A DNA stretch of 64,000 bases. Origin: Mycoplana dimorpha (GTDB lineage: Bacteria > Pseudomonadota > Alphaproteobacteria > Rhizobiales > Rhizobiaceae). The first letter of the stretch is position 1. Each line of letters opens with the position of its first letter. The stretch lies in assembly GCF_003046475.1 (NCBI RefSeq), contig NZ_PZZZ01000002.1:620001-684000 (forward strand), in the 5' to 3' direction. The notes under the pieces were generated by a model. That model searched no databases, was not told where the DNA came from, and saw only the letters and a list, made by a program, of their open reading frames with translations. Both the position numbers and the translations under genes were made by a program. Below, in pieces: positions 42,369 through 50,554 of the stretch.

Positions 42369-42445
42369 GCGGTTGTAGCTCAGTTGGTTAGAGCGCAGGT
42401 TTGTGGCACCTGAGGTCGTAGGTTCGATTCCCACCAACCGTACCA
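42369..42445 (+). tRNA. tRNA-His (anticodon GTG)
   Basis: A full cloverleaf of 77 bases with encoded CCA. The acceptor arm GCGGTTG pairs with CAACCGT, so position 1-72 is G-U and the discriminator is A73, not the usual C73. The anticodon loop TTGTGGC gives anticodon GTG for histidine. The T stem (GTAGG/CCCAC) contains one A-C mismatch. A and B boxes are normal (TAGCTCAGTTGG and GGTTCGATTCC). The U72/A73 end is the alphaproteobacterial form of tRNA-His. Confidence 0.95.
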
Positions 42446-42489
42446 TTCCAGTTCTTGTCCGACCCGGACACATCGGCAACAGAACGTAC

Positions 42490-42860
42490 CTAAGACATCG
42501 GTGACAACTTCGTGCCGAACGGGTTGTAGATGGTTTGCAAGGTCCTCTGCTCCAGGTCGATATATCCCAGATCATAGCTCATACATCTGACGAGCCAAAT
42601 GCCGTCGGCGATTAGGCGTTTGGCCGCCCTGGCGTTTCGTCGAGACTGTATGTCTCGTCGGGCACGTAACCGTCCTGGTCGAAAGCACGCCAGAGCCGGT
42701 GTCCTTTCCCGCCGATCAGCGCGGCTGCCTCGTCCGGATGCCATAGATCGTTCGAACTCGCAGGCTTCCGTCGCAAGCGGCTGGCAAATATTAGGCCCGA
42801 CTTCTTCGTCCAACAGCGGATCGCTTCGCATGAACCGATCTTGCCGCACTCCAGCAGCAT
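42490..42860 (-). pseudogene. Decayed insertion-sequence remnant (IS6-like piece joined to another transposase C-terminus)
   Basis: On the minus strand two frames hold recognisable transposase pieces. One frame reads CEAIRCWTKKSG, ending LWRAFDQDGYVPDE, close to the IS6-family DDE region (WHxDE, then LWRAVDQDG). After a frame change near 42650 comes SRRNARAAKRL, the next IS6 block. The text then jumps to YDLGYIDLEQRTLQTIYNPF and GTKLSPMS, which resembles an IS481-type transposase C-terminus as remembered. Frameshift and deletion make it non-functional. It lies directly behind tRNA-His. Confidence 0.6.
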
Positions 42861-43164
42861 CTTCTTTGATCAAACGCCGGCCTAGCGGAATCGGAGTAGA
42901 GGCAGACCCCATGGACGATCACAGCAGGCGGGGAAACGTTGGCGCTTACAACTGACAATAGCCTGTATCATGACCGACCTTAGAGGGACGGCGGCTTGCT
43001 CGCGGCAAGAGTGAATCAGCAGCCCCCAATTGGAGGATGACCGGCCGCGCCGATGCCATCAAACGGGCAGTGATAGCCTCTGCTACGTAGCCGAAAAGCG
43101 GTTTAAGCAGGGCCAATTGGCCGTTGAGGGAAGCGTACAGAGGAGTTTATAAATTTGATAGGTC

Positions 43165-45138
43165 TTGCAGGACGCCAGTTTCGTTCTGTCGCCAGAAGAT
43201 TTCACGGCATGGGGAATGAGTAATTACGACTGGCAAATGCGGGGCAGGGAGGGGGAAATGGAGGGCAGCGTCAAAAGTAGAGGGCAAAAGACACATACGT
43301 TACGTACCGATGATTACTGCGTTATAGTCAAGGGGAGCGCCACTGTTGGAAACACGCTGACGGCAAGTGTTTTCAATCAAAACGGCAAAAGTCTTGAGGG
43401 CGAGGCGTCTTATAGTTGGCAGAAAAAAGTTTACGGGGCATGGACGAATATTGCCGGAGAGACGAGTGCTCGCATCAGAATACCATCGGGTCTTGTTGGC
43501 GCCGAAATCCGAGCTGTTGCAGTTTTGTCGGTCGCCGAGGGCCCTGACAACTTCGTCAGTACGGCCGTCAGCGTGGCTTCTCAGAACCCAATTGTAATCG
43601 AAAATCAAAACGATGGCACAACTGATTGGAAGATTACCAATCCGGCGATGAACCACGAGATCGAGGCCTTTGCGGATGCGACAAGCATTAACGCAGGCGA
43701 AACCTTGAATCTGAAGGTTTCTTTGTCTTCCGCTGGAAAATATGACCTCGACGTCTATCGCCTTGGCTACTACGGCGGTGCGGGCGGTCGACTTATATCC
43801 AGCGCGCCCGGTCTGGACGGATTAACTCAGTCAAGCCCCACCATGACCAATCCTGCCACGCGCTTGATCGAATGCCTGTGGGACGTATCGCACGAACTGA
43901 AAACATCAGCAACTTGGACAAGCGGACTTTATGTTATCAAGTTAACTGACTGCAGAAGCGGCAAACAGTCGCTTGTCCCATTTGTGCTGCGCAAAGACTT
44001 TCAGCCAAGCGACATAGGCTTTCAAGATGCAGTAACGACTGCTCAGGCGTATAACATGTTCGGCGGCTTCAGTGTATATGATGCTAATAGCGTCGGCAAT
44101 AAAAGAGCATACCAGGTAAGCTTTGACCGCCCCTATGATGCTGCCCATTTCGGTTTCAGCAATACCGATGGTTTCAATTGCAACAACATGCTCGCTTGGG
44201 AGTACAACATGGTCCGCTGGCTGGAGTCGCAGGGATACGACCTGTCGTACTACACCAATGTGGATGTCCACAGCAGACCTTTGCAAATTCTTTCGCAGAG
44301 AATATTTCTGTCGGTAGGTCATGATGAATATTGGTCGATGGAGCAGCGTGATCGAGTCGAGTCGGCCCGCGATAACGGTATTCATCTCGCCTTCTTCTCT
44401 GCCAATACTGCTTATTGGCGGGTACGGTACGACAGCTCGAGCCGTGGGCAGTCAAACCGCGTTGTTACCATATACAAGGATTCGTCCGGTATCGGAGCCG
44501 GCCTCTGTCTTGATCCGCTGGCTCAGTTGGATCCTGCTGCGTCAACTTCACTGTTTCGCTCCAGGGAGGTGAATCGACCGGAGAATTCATTGTTGGGGGT
44601 GGGCTATGTGTCCGAACAAGATAAAGTCTATGAGGGTTTTGATTTCATCGTTTCCAATGCTGCCGACCCTATCTACGCCCATACAGGTTTAAGAAACGGC
44701 GACAGGCTGAAGGGATTGGTCGGGTACGAGTGGGATGCGGTTCTAGACAACGACGCATCGCCCGACGGACTCGTCATTGTTTCGGAATCCTCCACCCGCG
44801 CGAACAAAACGCTGTCATCACTGCCGGGCGGCACAAATCCAAATGTCTCCCATGCTGCCTATTACAAAGCGAAGAGTGGGGCGCGAGTGTTTTCGACCGG
44901 ATCAATTCAATGGGTATGGGGCTTAGACGACAGTTGGACTTTCCAGCCTCCTCGGCTCACGAGAAGTTGGCGGAGAAGACTAAAGGACTCGGTGAAGCGT
45001 CTGGTTTCGCTCGTCGTTACTGTTCCGATAAGGAATATGCCCCGCGTGGATCGCCGCGCTCAGCAGATGACGGTCAATCTTTTTTCCCAGATGGATGTGA
45101 GACCGCAGACCCCCTCCTCCTGGCTTATTTTGTCCTGA
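43165..45138 (+). CDS. Large protein with an Ig-like repeat and an N,N-dimethylformamidase-beta-like domain
   Basis: A frame of 657 codons opening at TTG; ATG 43216 is a plausible alternative start, and the N-terminus may be truncated. Residues 50-138 form one Ig-like repeat (VIVKGSATVGNTLTASVF, SYSWQKKVYGAW). Residues 165-630 match the DMFase large-subunit fold: SVGHDEYWS (383-391), FFSANTAYWRVRYD (410-423), LVGYEWD (518-524), FSTGSIQWVWGLDD (576-589), AQQMTVNLFSQM. Tyr389, Tyr417 and Glu522 are candidates for the Tyr/Glu iron ligands known in DMFase. No signal peptide is visible. The GC content is lower than its neighbours. True substrate unknown. Confidence 0.8.
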   Translation: MQDASFVLSPEDFTAWGMSNYDWQMRGREGEMEGSVKSRGQKTHTLRTDDYCVIVKGSATVGNTLTASVFNQNGKSLEGEASYSWQKKVYGAWTNIAGETSARIRIPSGLVGAEIRAVAVLSVAEGPDNFVSTAVSVASQNPIVIENQNDGTTDWKITNPAMNHEIEAFADATSINAGETLNLKVSLSSAGKYDLDVYRLGYYGGAGGRLISSAPGLDGLTQSSPTMTNPATRLIECLWDVSHELKTSATWTSGLYVIKLTDCRSGKQSLVPFVLRKDFQPSDIGFQDAVTTAQAYNMFGGFSVYDANSVGNKRAYQVSFDRPYDAAHFGFSNTDGFNCNNMLAWEYNMVRWLESQGYDLSYYTNVDVHSRPLQILSQRIFLSVGHDEYWSMEQRDRVESARDNGIHLAFFSANTAYWRVRYDSSSRGQSNRVVTIYKDSSGIGAGLCLDPLAQLDPAASTSLFRSREVNRPENSLLGVGYVSEQDKVYEGFDFIVSNAADPIYAHTGLRNGDRLKGLVGYEWDAVLDNDASPDGLVIVSESSTRANKTLSSLPGGTNPNVSHAAYYKAKSGARVFSTGSIQWVWGLDDSWTFQPPRLTRSWRRRLKDSVKRLVSLVVTVPIRNMPRVDRRAQQMTVNLFSQMDVRPQTPSSWLILS

Positions 45139-45180
45139 GGCTTCGCCGAGGTGGGTGCTGTTGCGGGGAGAGGGGGCGTT

Positions 45181-45927
45181 ATGAAAACAGTGCATAGAGT
45201 TGCGCGTGGGGCGCGTGGTCGCCTCAATGCGCTTTTGGAGCGCAGCCGTCGGACTGCCTACCCGAAGGCCGTTCGACAGGCTTGGGCAAGGGTGCGTGCT
45301 GAATACCTTTCATACACGACTGATCACCAACTTCATCAATTGCTGGAGGTAGTGCGTCGTACCGCGCCGAGCGGAGCCTTGATCATTGAGGCAGGTTGCG
45401 CGCGCGGCGGTTCAGCAATTCTCATGTGTTCGGCCAAGTCGCCTCAGCGCCCCATGCGCGTGTATGATGTGTTCGAGATGCTCCCTCCGCCTTCGGAGCA
45501 CGATGGCGACGACATGAAGGCTCGGTACGCTGAGATCGCTGCCGGCGAAGCCGTCGGCCTTGGAGGCGCGCAATATTATCTCTATGATGATGACCTGCTG
45601 GCGACGGTGACGAACAATTTCGCCAGGTTCGGTTATCCCCTCGAGACCAACAACGTCCAACTGATAAAAGGTAAGGTGCAAGACACGCTTACAGTCGATG
45701 AGCCGGTCGCGTTGGCCAATATCGATGTGGATTGGTACGAGCCTGTCAGCGCCTGCCTGGAGCGGGTTATGCCTCATCTGATCGTCGGCGGCGCGGTCGC
45801 ACTTCGCGCCTATTCGGATTGGTCTGGGTGCCGAAAGGCAGCAGACGATTACTTCTCTCGCGCAGGGCGGGAGGGGTTGAGCTTCGACCGCTCGGCCGGC
45901 CACATGCTTGTGACCCGAACGCATTGA
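45181..45927 (+). CDS. TylF/MycF-family O-methyltransferase-like protein
   Basis: A 248-residue SAM-dependent methyltransferase of the macrocin O-methyltransferase type. IIEAGCARGGSAILM (near 68-82) is the SAM-binding motif I, DVFEMLPPPSEHDGDD the next block, and LANIDVDWYEPVSACLERV holds the metal-binding Asp pair. GGAGAGGGGGC precedes the ATG; the frame extends ten codons upstream. TylF-type enzymes methylate sugar hydroxyls in glycans or antibiotics, so in this context a polysaccharide sugar is the likely target. Confidence 0.85.
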   Translation: MKTVHRVARGARGRLNALLERSRRTAYPKAVRQAWARVRAEYLSYTTDHQLHQLLEVVRRTAPSGALIIEAGCARGGSAILMCSAKSPQRPMRVYDVFEMLPPPSEHDGDDMKARYAEIAAGEAVGLGGAQYYLYDDDLLATVTNNFARFGYPLETNNVQLIKGKVQDTLTVDEPVALANIDVDWYEPVSACLERVMPHLIVGGAVALRAYSDWSGCRKAADDYFSRAGREGLSFDRSAGHMLVTRTH

Positions 45928-46195
45928 ACTTTTCCGTCCGAGAAAGACATTTCTGGGACGCACCTCCCGCACTGGACACAGCAAGGACGTCGACGACCGC
46001 GCCGCCAAATATCCAGAACGCAAGACCGGCAATGAATGGCGCTTCGCTCGGGCGCCCGTAAGTGCTCCTCCAGGGCGGTGTGCCGATGACAGTGTCCAAG
46101 AGGGGGTGCGCAGGCTTGTCACTTGCTAGGCTGCCAGCAACGACAGGCTCCCGCATTCGCAAACCGCCGCAGTGCATGATCGAGGGTAGGCGCAC
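45928..46195. other. 268-bp spacer in the accessory segment
   Basis: No complete gene. On the minus strand, part of this spacer translates as EAPFIAGLAFWIFGGAVVDV, which looks like a membrane helix and could be a leftover of a deleted gene, but no family could be recognised. Confidence 0.35.
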
Positions 46196-47224
46196 ATGAC
46201 CGGTACAGCACTGTCGGCCAAAGACGCGGCGCAAAAGGCACGGCAGGCGCGAGCGATCCGCGAGTGTCTCGACCGGCACATCCCCGCATGCCAGCCGGTA
46301 GCGCTTCTGCAGTTCCCGTTCGACTTCAATGTCGGCAACCACATGATGTGGGTGGCCGCCATGGACTACCTGAAGGAACGTAGGGTGCCGATCGCCTACA
46401 CGGCCCATGGGTGTAACCTTGACCTCAAGGAAATGAAACGCGCTGTCGGGGACGGCACGATACTCTTCTCGGGTGGGGTCACGGTCTCGCGCCTATGGCC
46501 GCGCCACGCGGAGGTCAAGCGCCTCGTCGCCGAGGCATGCCCGGACAATCGCCTCGTGTCGCTGCCGTCGACCATGCTGTTTGTCGACGACGAGGACCGC
46601 CGCGCGGCGAGCACGATCTTTGGAAATCATCGCAATGCTGTACTGTTGGCCAGGGACCCGGTCAGCGCTGAATCGGCGCGCAGTGTATTCCCCGGCAACG
46701 TCCAAGTAGAGGCGGTCCACGATTCCGCGCTGCTCCTCCCGCCGCAGCCAAGGCACGCCGCGCCTGATCACGATATCATCTGGCTCGCCCGCGACGATAT
46801 GGAGCGCGTCGGATGCCTGGCGCCAACTGGCGTCGAAGTGTTCGACTGGGTGCGCTATGATCCCGCCGGCATGCGGATCCTGTTTCCAGGGCGCTTCTTC
46901 TCCCGCCTTCGCAAACTGGCGCCAGCGCTCCGTTCGATCGCAAACAGGCAGATTACCCGCAGCTACGATCGCTTTGCGCGCTACGTGCTCGCGAGCGGCA
47001 ACCGCAGGCTGGATACCGGCAAGGTATTGGTTACTGACCGCATGCACCCACACATTCTCTGCGCCCTGCGTTCGCAGCATAGTGTGCTGCTGCCCGATCG
47101 CTTCGGCAAGAACCGCGCTGTGTACGAGTACACAGGTCGGCACTACAGCACCGTCCACTGGGCCGACACACCTGAGGAAGCCCTTGACATCGCGTATACC
47201 GTCGCCCGGAGCACCCCGATCTAG
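46196..47224 (+). CDS. Polysaccharide pyruvyl transferase family protein (ExoV-like)
   Basis: A 342-residue protein of the pyruvyl/GT-B-like transferase family (PS_pyruv_trans). It carries NVGNHMMWVAAMDYL near the N-terminus (the GNxGD-type region is NVGNH), an ILFSGGVTVSRLWP block, and the conserved C-terminal TDRMHPHILCALRSQHSVLLPD followed by FGKNRAVYEYTG, which contacts phosphoenolpyruvate in homologues. It would add ketal pyruvate to a sugar of an exopolysaccharide or capsule. It is not packed with its neighbours (268 bases upstream, about 230 bases downstream to the flippase). Confidence 0.85.
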   Translation: MTGTALSAKDAAQKARQARAIRECLDRHIPACQPVALLQFPFDFNVGNHMMWVAAMDYLKERRVPIAYTAHGCNLDLKEMKRAVGDGTILFSGGVTVSRLWPRHAEVKRLVAEACPDNRLVSLPSTMLFVDDEDRRAASTIFGNHRNAVLLARDPVSAESARSVFPGNVQVEAVHDSALLLPPQPRHAAPDHDIIWLARDDMERVGCLAPTGVEVFDWVRYDPAGMRILFPGRFFSRLRKLAPALRSIANRQITRSYDRFARYVLASGNRRLDTGKVLVTDRMHPHILCALRSQHSVLLPDRFGKNRAVYEYTGRHYSTVHWADTPEEALDIAYTVARSTPI

Positions 47225-47453
47225 GAGGCCGTCGAGGAAGCGACTGACGTGGTCGTGAGATGATCAGATCAACTTTTTTTCAGTTCTTCAGCGAGGCGGC
47301 GACCGATCCAGTGAGGACTTGCCAAACCCAGTGATTTTGGCTTCGCTGTTTCTTCTACCAGCCGTCAGCGTTGCGACGTACCTGACCTTTCGTTGGTACC
47401 TCCAGCAACACCGCATCAGCATTGCAAGCGCAAGCGCAAGCGAGGAGACGACG

Positions 47454-48935
47454 TTGGAAGGTGTACGCAAACAGCTCAGTGTCGGGGCAATGTGGACCGC
47501 CGGCGGACGCGTTGTCGCAAATCTTCTCGGCGTGGTTAGCATGCTGGCGCTGGCTCGACTGCTGTCACCTGCCGATTTCGGCCTGGTGGCCCTCGCGACC
47601 ATCGTCCTCTCGATCATCTCGGCCATAACGGAACTTTCGCTCAGTTCGGCCCTCATCCAGCACAAGAGCCCGCAGCGAGAGCATTACGACACGGCCTGGA
47701 CACTGAACATGGTGCGCGCGGCGGTGATCGCCGTCCTACTGGTTGGCGCAGGCCATCCCGTCGCCTGGGCCTATCAGGACGATCATCTGATCGGCATATT
47801 CTTTGCGCTTGGAGGCGGCGCGCTGATCAGCGGTCTCGTGAACCCCCGACTTGTGGACTTCCGGCGGCGTCTTTCCTTTCACCAGGAGATATTCATCGAC
47901 CTGATCAGCAGGGTGGCTGGCGTGGTGGTTTCGGTCGCCATCGCCCTGCTTCTTCGAAGCTACTGGGCTCTCGTAATTGGCACGCTCGCCTCGCAGGTGG
48001 TCGGTGTGATCATGTCGTACGTCCTGATTCCCTATTTGCCGCGCCTTTCGTTTGCTCACTGGAGAAATCTGTTCTCGTTCTCCGGGTGGGTGGCGCTCAG
48101 CTCTGGCCTCAATGAGCTCAACTGGCGCGCCGACCAGCTTGCGCTTGGCGCCATGCTGGGCGCCGGTCCTCTCGGCCAGTACACCGTAGGCGATAGACTT
48201 GCCTCGCTGCCTGTGCGTGAATCCACGGCGCCGATCGCAGGCTTGCTCTTCCCAGCCTTTGCACGGCTTCAGGACGATCCGGAACGCCTGCGGCATGCAT
48301 TCCTTCGATCCCAAGGCCTGCTTGTTGCAGCGGCGCTGCCGGTAGGAATCGGGTTCGCGCTGGTTGCCGAGCCCTTCATCAGCATGGTGCTTGGCCCGAC
48401 GTGGTCCTCGGCTGCGCTGGTGGTTCAGGTGTTGGGCGCGGTCTTCGCCATCAGCGCCTTTAAAATGCCGGTGACACCTTTGGCCATGGGACTTGGCTGC
48501 ACGCGGTCGCTGTTTCAGCTCGACCTCGTTTTCATCTTCATCCGCTATCCCCTGATTTTCGCCGGCCTCTTCCTGGGCGGGCTGCCTGGGCTTCTGTTCG
48601 CGCGATGCATCAGCGCCGCGATTGGCATCCTGATGTATGTCTTCCTGGCGAAGCGTCTCACCGGCGTGTCGGCGAGGGATCAGTTTCTCGCCGGCTGGCG
48701 TCCGATCGTCGCCGCGCTGGTTATGGCTGGCTGTGTCTGGGGCGTCGGCCTCATGCTCACCGGCAGGCCAGAGGCCCTGCAACTGGCGATCATGATATTA
48801 ATCGGCGCAATCGCCTATTTCGGGACAAGCTTCGTCTTGTGGCTGTCAGGCGGCAAGCCTGCAGGCCCCGAACGCGAAGCGTTGGACTTGCTCCAGTTCG
48901 TTCGCCGGAGTATCCGCGTAGTCCGGCAATCCTGA
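47454..48935 (+). CDS. Lipopolysaccharide/exopolysaccharide flippase (PST/Wzx type)
   Basis: A 493-residue, twelve-helix membrane protein of the polysaccharide transport family. The N-terminal GAMWTAGGRVVANLLGVVSMLALARLL and the ADFGLVALA motif are characteristic of ExoT/AmsL/WzxC-like exporters that flip undecaprenyl-linked repeat units. TTG 47454 is preferred, as GAGGAGACGACG lies upstream and the length then fits; the frame is open to 47319 and would add one more helix and a Ser/Ala-rich link. It follows a pyruvyl transferase gene, consistent with export of a pyruvylated repeat. Confidence 0.88.
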   Translation: MEGVRKQLSVGAMWTAGGRVVANLLGVVSMLALARLLSPADFGLVALATIVLSIISAITELSLSSALIQHKSPQREHYDTAWTLNMVRAAVIAVLLVGAGHPVAWAYQDDHLIGIFFALGGGALISGLVNPRLVDFRRRLSFHQEIFIDLISRVAGVVVSVAIALLLRSYWALVIGTLASQVVGVIMSYVLIPYLPRLSFAHWRNLFSFSGWVALSSGLNELNWRADQLALGAMLGAGPLGQYTVGDRLASLPVRESTAPIAGLLFPAFARLQDDPERLRHAFLRSQGLLVAAALPVGIGFALVAEPFISMVLGPTWSSAALVVQVLGAVFAISAFKMPVTPLAMGLGCTRSLFQLDLVFIFIRYPLIFAGLFLGGLPGLLFARCISAAIGILMYVFLAKRLTGVSARDQFLAGWRPIVAALVMAGCVWGVGLMLTGRPEALQLAIMILIGAIAYFGTSFVLWLSGGKPAGPEREALDLLQFVRRSIRVVRQS

Positions 48936-49161
48936 GCGGCACATAGGCGAGTTTTCGCCAGTTCGACTGCACGAAAGGCCGGAACATCGCTGCAAGGAAT
49001 CATGGACGCAGACTCCATATGGTTCGCCGGCGTTCGAGGCGGCCATGCCATCGCAGCTTCTCAAGGCGCGGCGCGACAGCGGGTCAAGAACATTGCGGAT
49101 CATCCGCAATTATTGCCAATTCATGTCGAGCGTCGGGTGAAGGCACGGTGCCTCCTCATCC
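48936..49161. other. 226-bp spacer after the flippase gene
   Basis: No gene or strong hairpin was recognised. Short competing frames on both strands look random. Confidence 0.4.
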
Positions 49162-49713
49162 TCATCCTCGTCGTTGCCGCTGTCGCTGGTAGATTGGCTC
49201 GTCATCGACAGCGTCATTGCCGCCAAGCATGGGATCGCTGCCCGGATCGGTAGCGCTATCGACCATACTGTCCTCGACCGCGCTCGCCGGCATGGCGGGC
49301 AGGGACGGATCGTGCAAGGGCAATTCGGGCAACAGATAGTTCGGGAATGTGTCCATTGTCAGCGGCGAGAGTCCGCTTCGGCCGATCAGGTCGAATACCG
49401 GCCCACCTGTGCTCCCCGTCCAGCTGGCAGGCAGCATCGAGCCAGTGCTCACCTCCTTGTCCGCTTCCACCTGATCGTTGTGCAATTTAAACAGCCGATC
49501 GCTGGCTCCCATCCCTTCTTCAGGCCGGCCCGCAGGCCTGTCATCGCCTTGGGGAGCCTGTTTTCCGGCACGGGGTTCGGTCAGCCACGCTGGCATCATC
49601 GACATGTGATAGAGGGCCATCCCGATCAGCCGGGCCGGGCGACCCACAAGATTCCGTTGCGATGCCGCGGCTTGGCTTGGATCTGTTCCGGTGCCTTTTG
49701 ACTTGATAATCAT
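49162..49713 (-). CDS. Hypothetical protein, 183 residues
   Basis: A frame starting at ATG 49713 with only a weak GGG upstream. The product is rich in Pro, Ser and Asp (SLPAMPASAVEDSMVDS, DPGSDPMLGGNDAVDDEP) and ends in a Gln/Arg tail. There is no signal peptide and no recognised domain. A longer-looking frame on the plus strand covers the same bases, and the minus-strand product is preferred for its less random composition. It may be a remnant. Existence as a gene is uncertain. Confidence 0.3.
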   Translation of the reverse strand: MIIKSKGTGTDPSQAAASQRNLVGRPARLIGMALYHMSMMPAWLTEPRAGKQAPQGDDRPAGRPEEGMGASDRLFKLHNDQVEADKEVSTGSMLPASWTGSTGGPVFDLIGRSGLSPLTMDTFPNYLLPELPLHDPSLPAMPASAVEDSMVDSATDPGSDPMLGGNDAVDDEPIYQRQRQRRG

Positions 49714-50554
49714 CCCGGTAACCGCGCCGAGACCTGTGCGCGCCCCTGTTTTTTGCTGTCATAGTGGCGCCGACCGACGGTTCCCCGTTTATGGGGCAGG
49801 ATGGCGCCACGCCCGAGCACACGACTGCAGGATCATCCGCAACGCGCGCGAGATGATTACCTCAAAACATCGCCGGGGATTGCAAGATTGAGCACAATTA
49901 CGTCGAGGTGCCGCGCTATCGCAGACCTTAACGCATCAGTGGCTGTGCTGCCCCGCTCGGCGATTCAAAATCGTGGAACTGGGAAAAGATACTGACCAGG
50001 CCCTGAAACAATATCGGGTGATCATCAACACACTGACTGTGGTTTTTATACATGCCGGCCTCCCCCGAAAAAAAGCCAGCGCTTGCTGTTAACTAGAAAC
50101 TAACCGATATGATGTTTGGCAAATAATAATACCAAGCGTGTTATTAATGTCGAGCCCGATTTGGCGCTCAGCACTCGAAAGCCCTTAATACATTAGCCTG
50201 TCATGTGCTCATTACGGTCCCCTGAAGGAGTAGAATGGCAAGCCTCCGGCAGTGGTCGAGACCGCTTGCTACAACTCGCTTGAAGGTCTGACAGCGACGG
50301 TGTCTGGAAAATAATCGTAGTTATGCCCGATAATTTCCCAGAAGACATACTTTCACGGCCCGCAACCACAGGCAGTAACCTGGTAGATGGCGCGTCGCCG
50401 ATCAAGGTGTGACGACGTTGCTCAAGCGTTACTTCGGCATATGTCCTTAGGGTGGTCGAAGGCTGGTCAGGGGGGCGCGTCCCCGCTCAGCGCCTGCGGC
50501 TTTATGCTGGCGGCCGGCGCGGCACCGTTCGCGCCGATTCCGCCTGCGCGACGA
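49714..50554. other. 841-bp AT-richer region without genes
   Basis: Contains many short frames but none protein-like. AT-rich runs at 50040-50170 (for example CAAATAATAATACCAAGCG) suggest horizontally acquired or decayed DNA. No tRNA, repeat array or insertion sequence end was seen. Confidence 0.45.

Larger units (their letters stand above)
42446..50540. other. Accessory (island-like) segment adjoining tRNA-His
   Basis: From just after the tRNA 3' end to the GntR gene the DNA is visibly less GC-rich (most clearly 43150-45130 and 49900-50440), genes are loosely spaced, starts are poor (TTG), and insertion-sequence remnants occur. Core genes lie on both sides in the order known from Sinorhizobium. 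No integrase gene was seen, nor a repeated copy of the tRNA 3' end, so site-specific integration is only suspected. Cargo looks directed to a surface glycan. Confidence 0.5.

Noticed and set aside
43165-45138. Frameshift near the 3' end of the DMFase-like gene
   Set aside because: A neighbouring frame looks locally protein-like around 44940-45010, but the main frame regains the conserved AQQMTVNLFSQM block without interruption, so the frame was kept intact.
49174-49701. Plus-strand frame of 175 codons in the island tail
   Set aside because: Composition (many Arg, His, Gln) is typical of a shadow frame; the minus-strand alternative is marginally better and was listed with low confidence.
42369-50540. 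Site-specific integrative element at tRNA-His
   Set aside because: No integrase gene and no second copy of the tRNA 3' end could be found, so only an accessory segment is claimed, not an integrated element.
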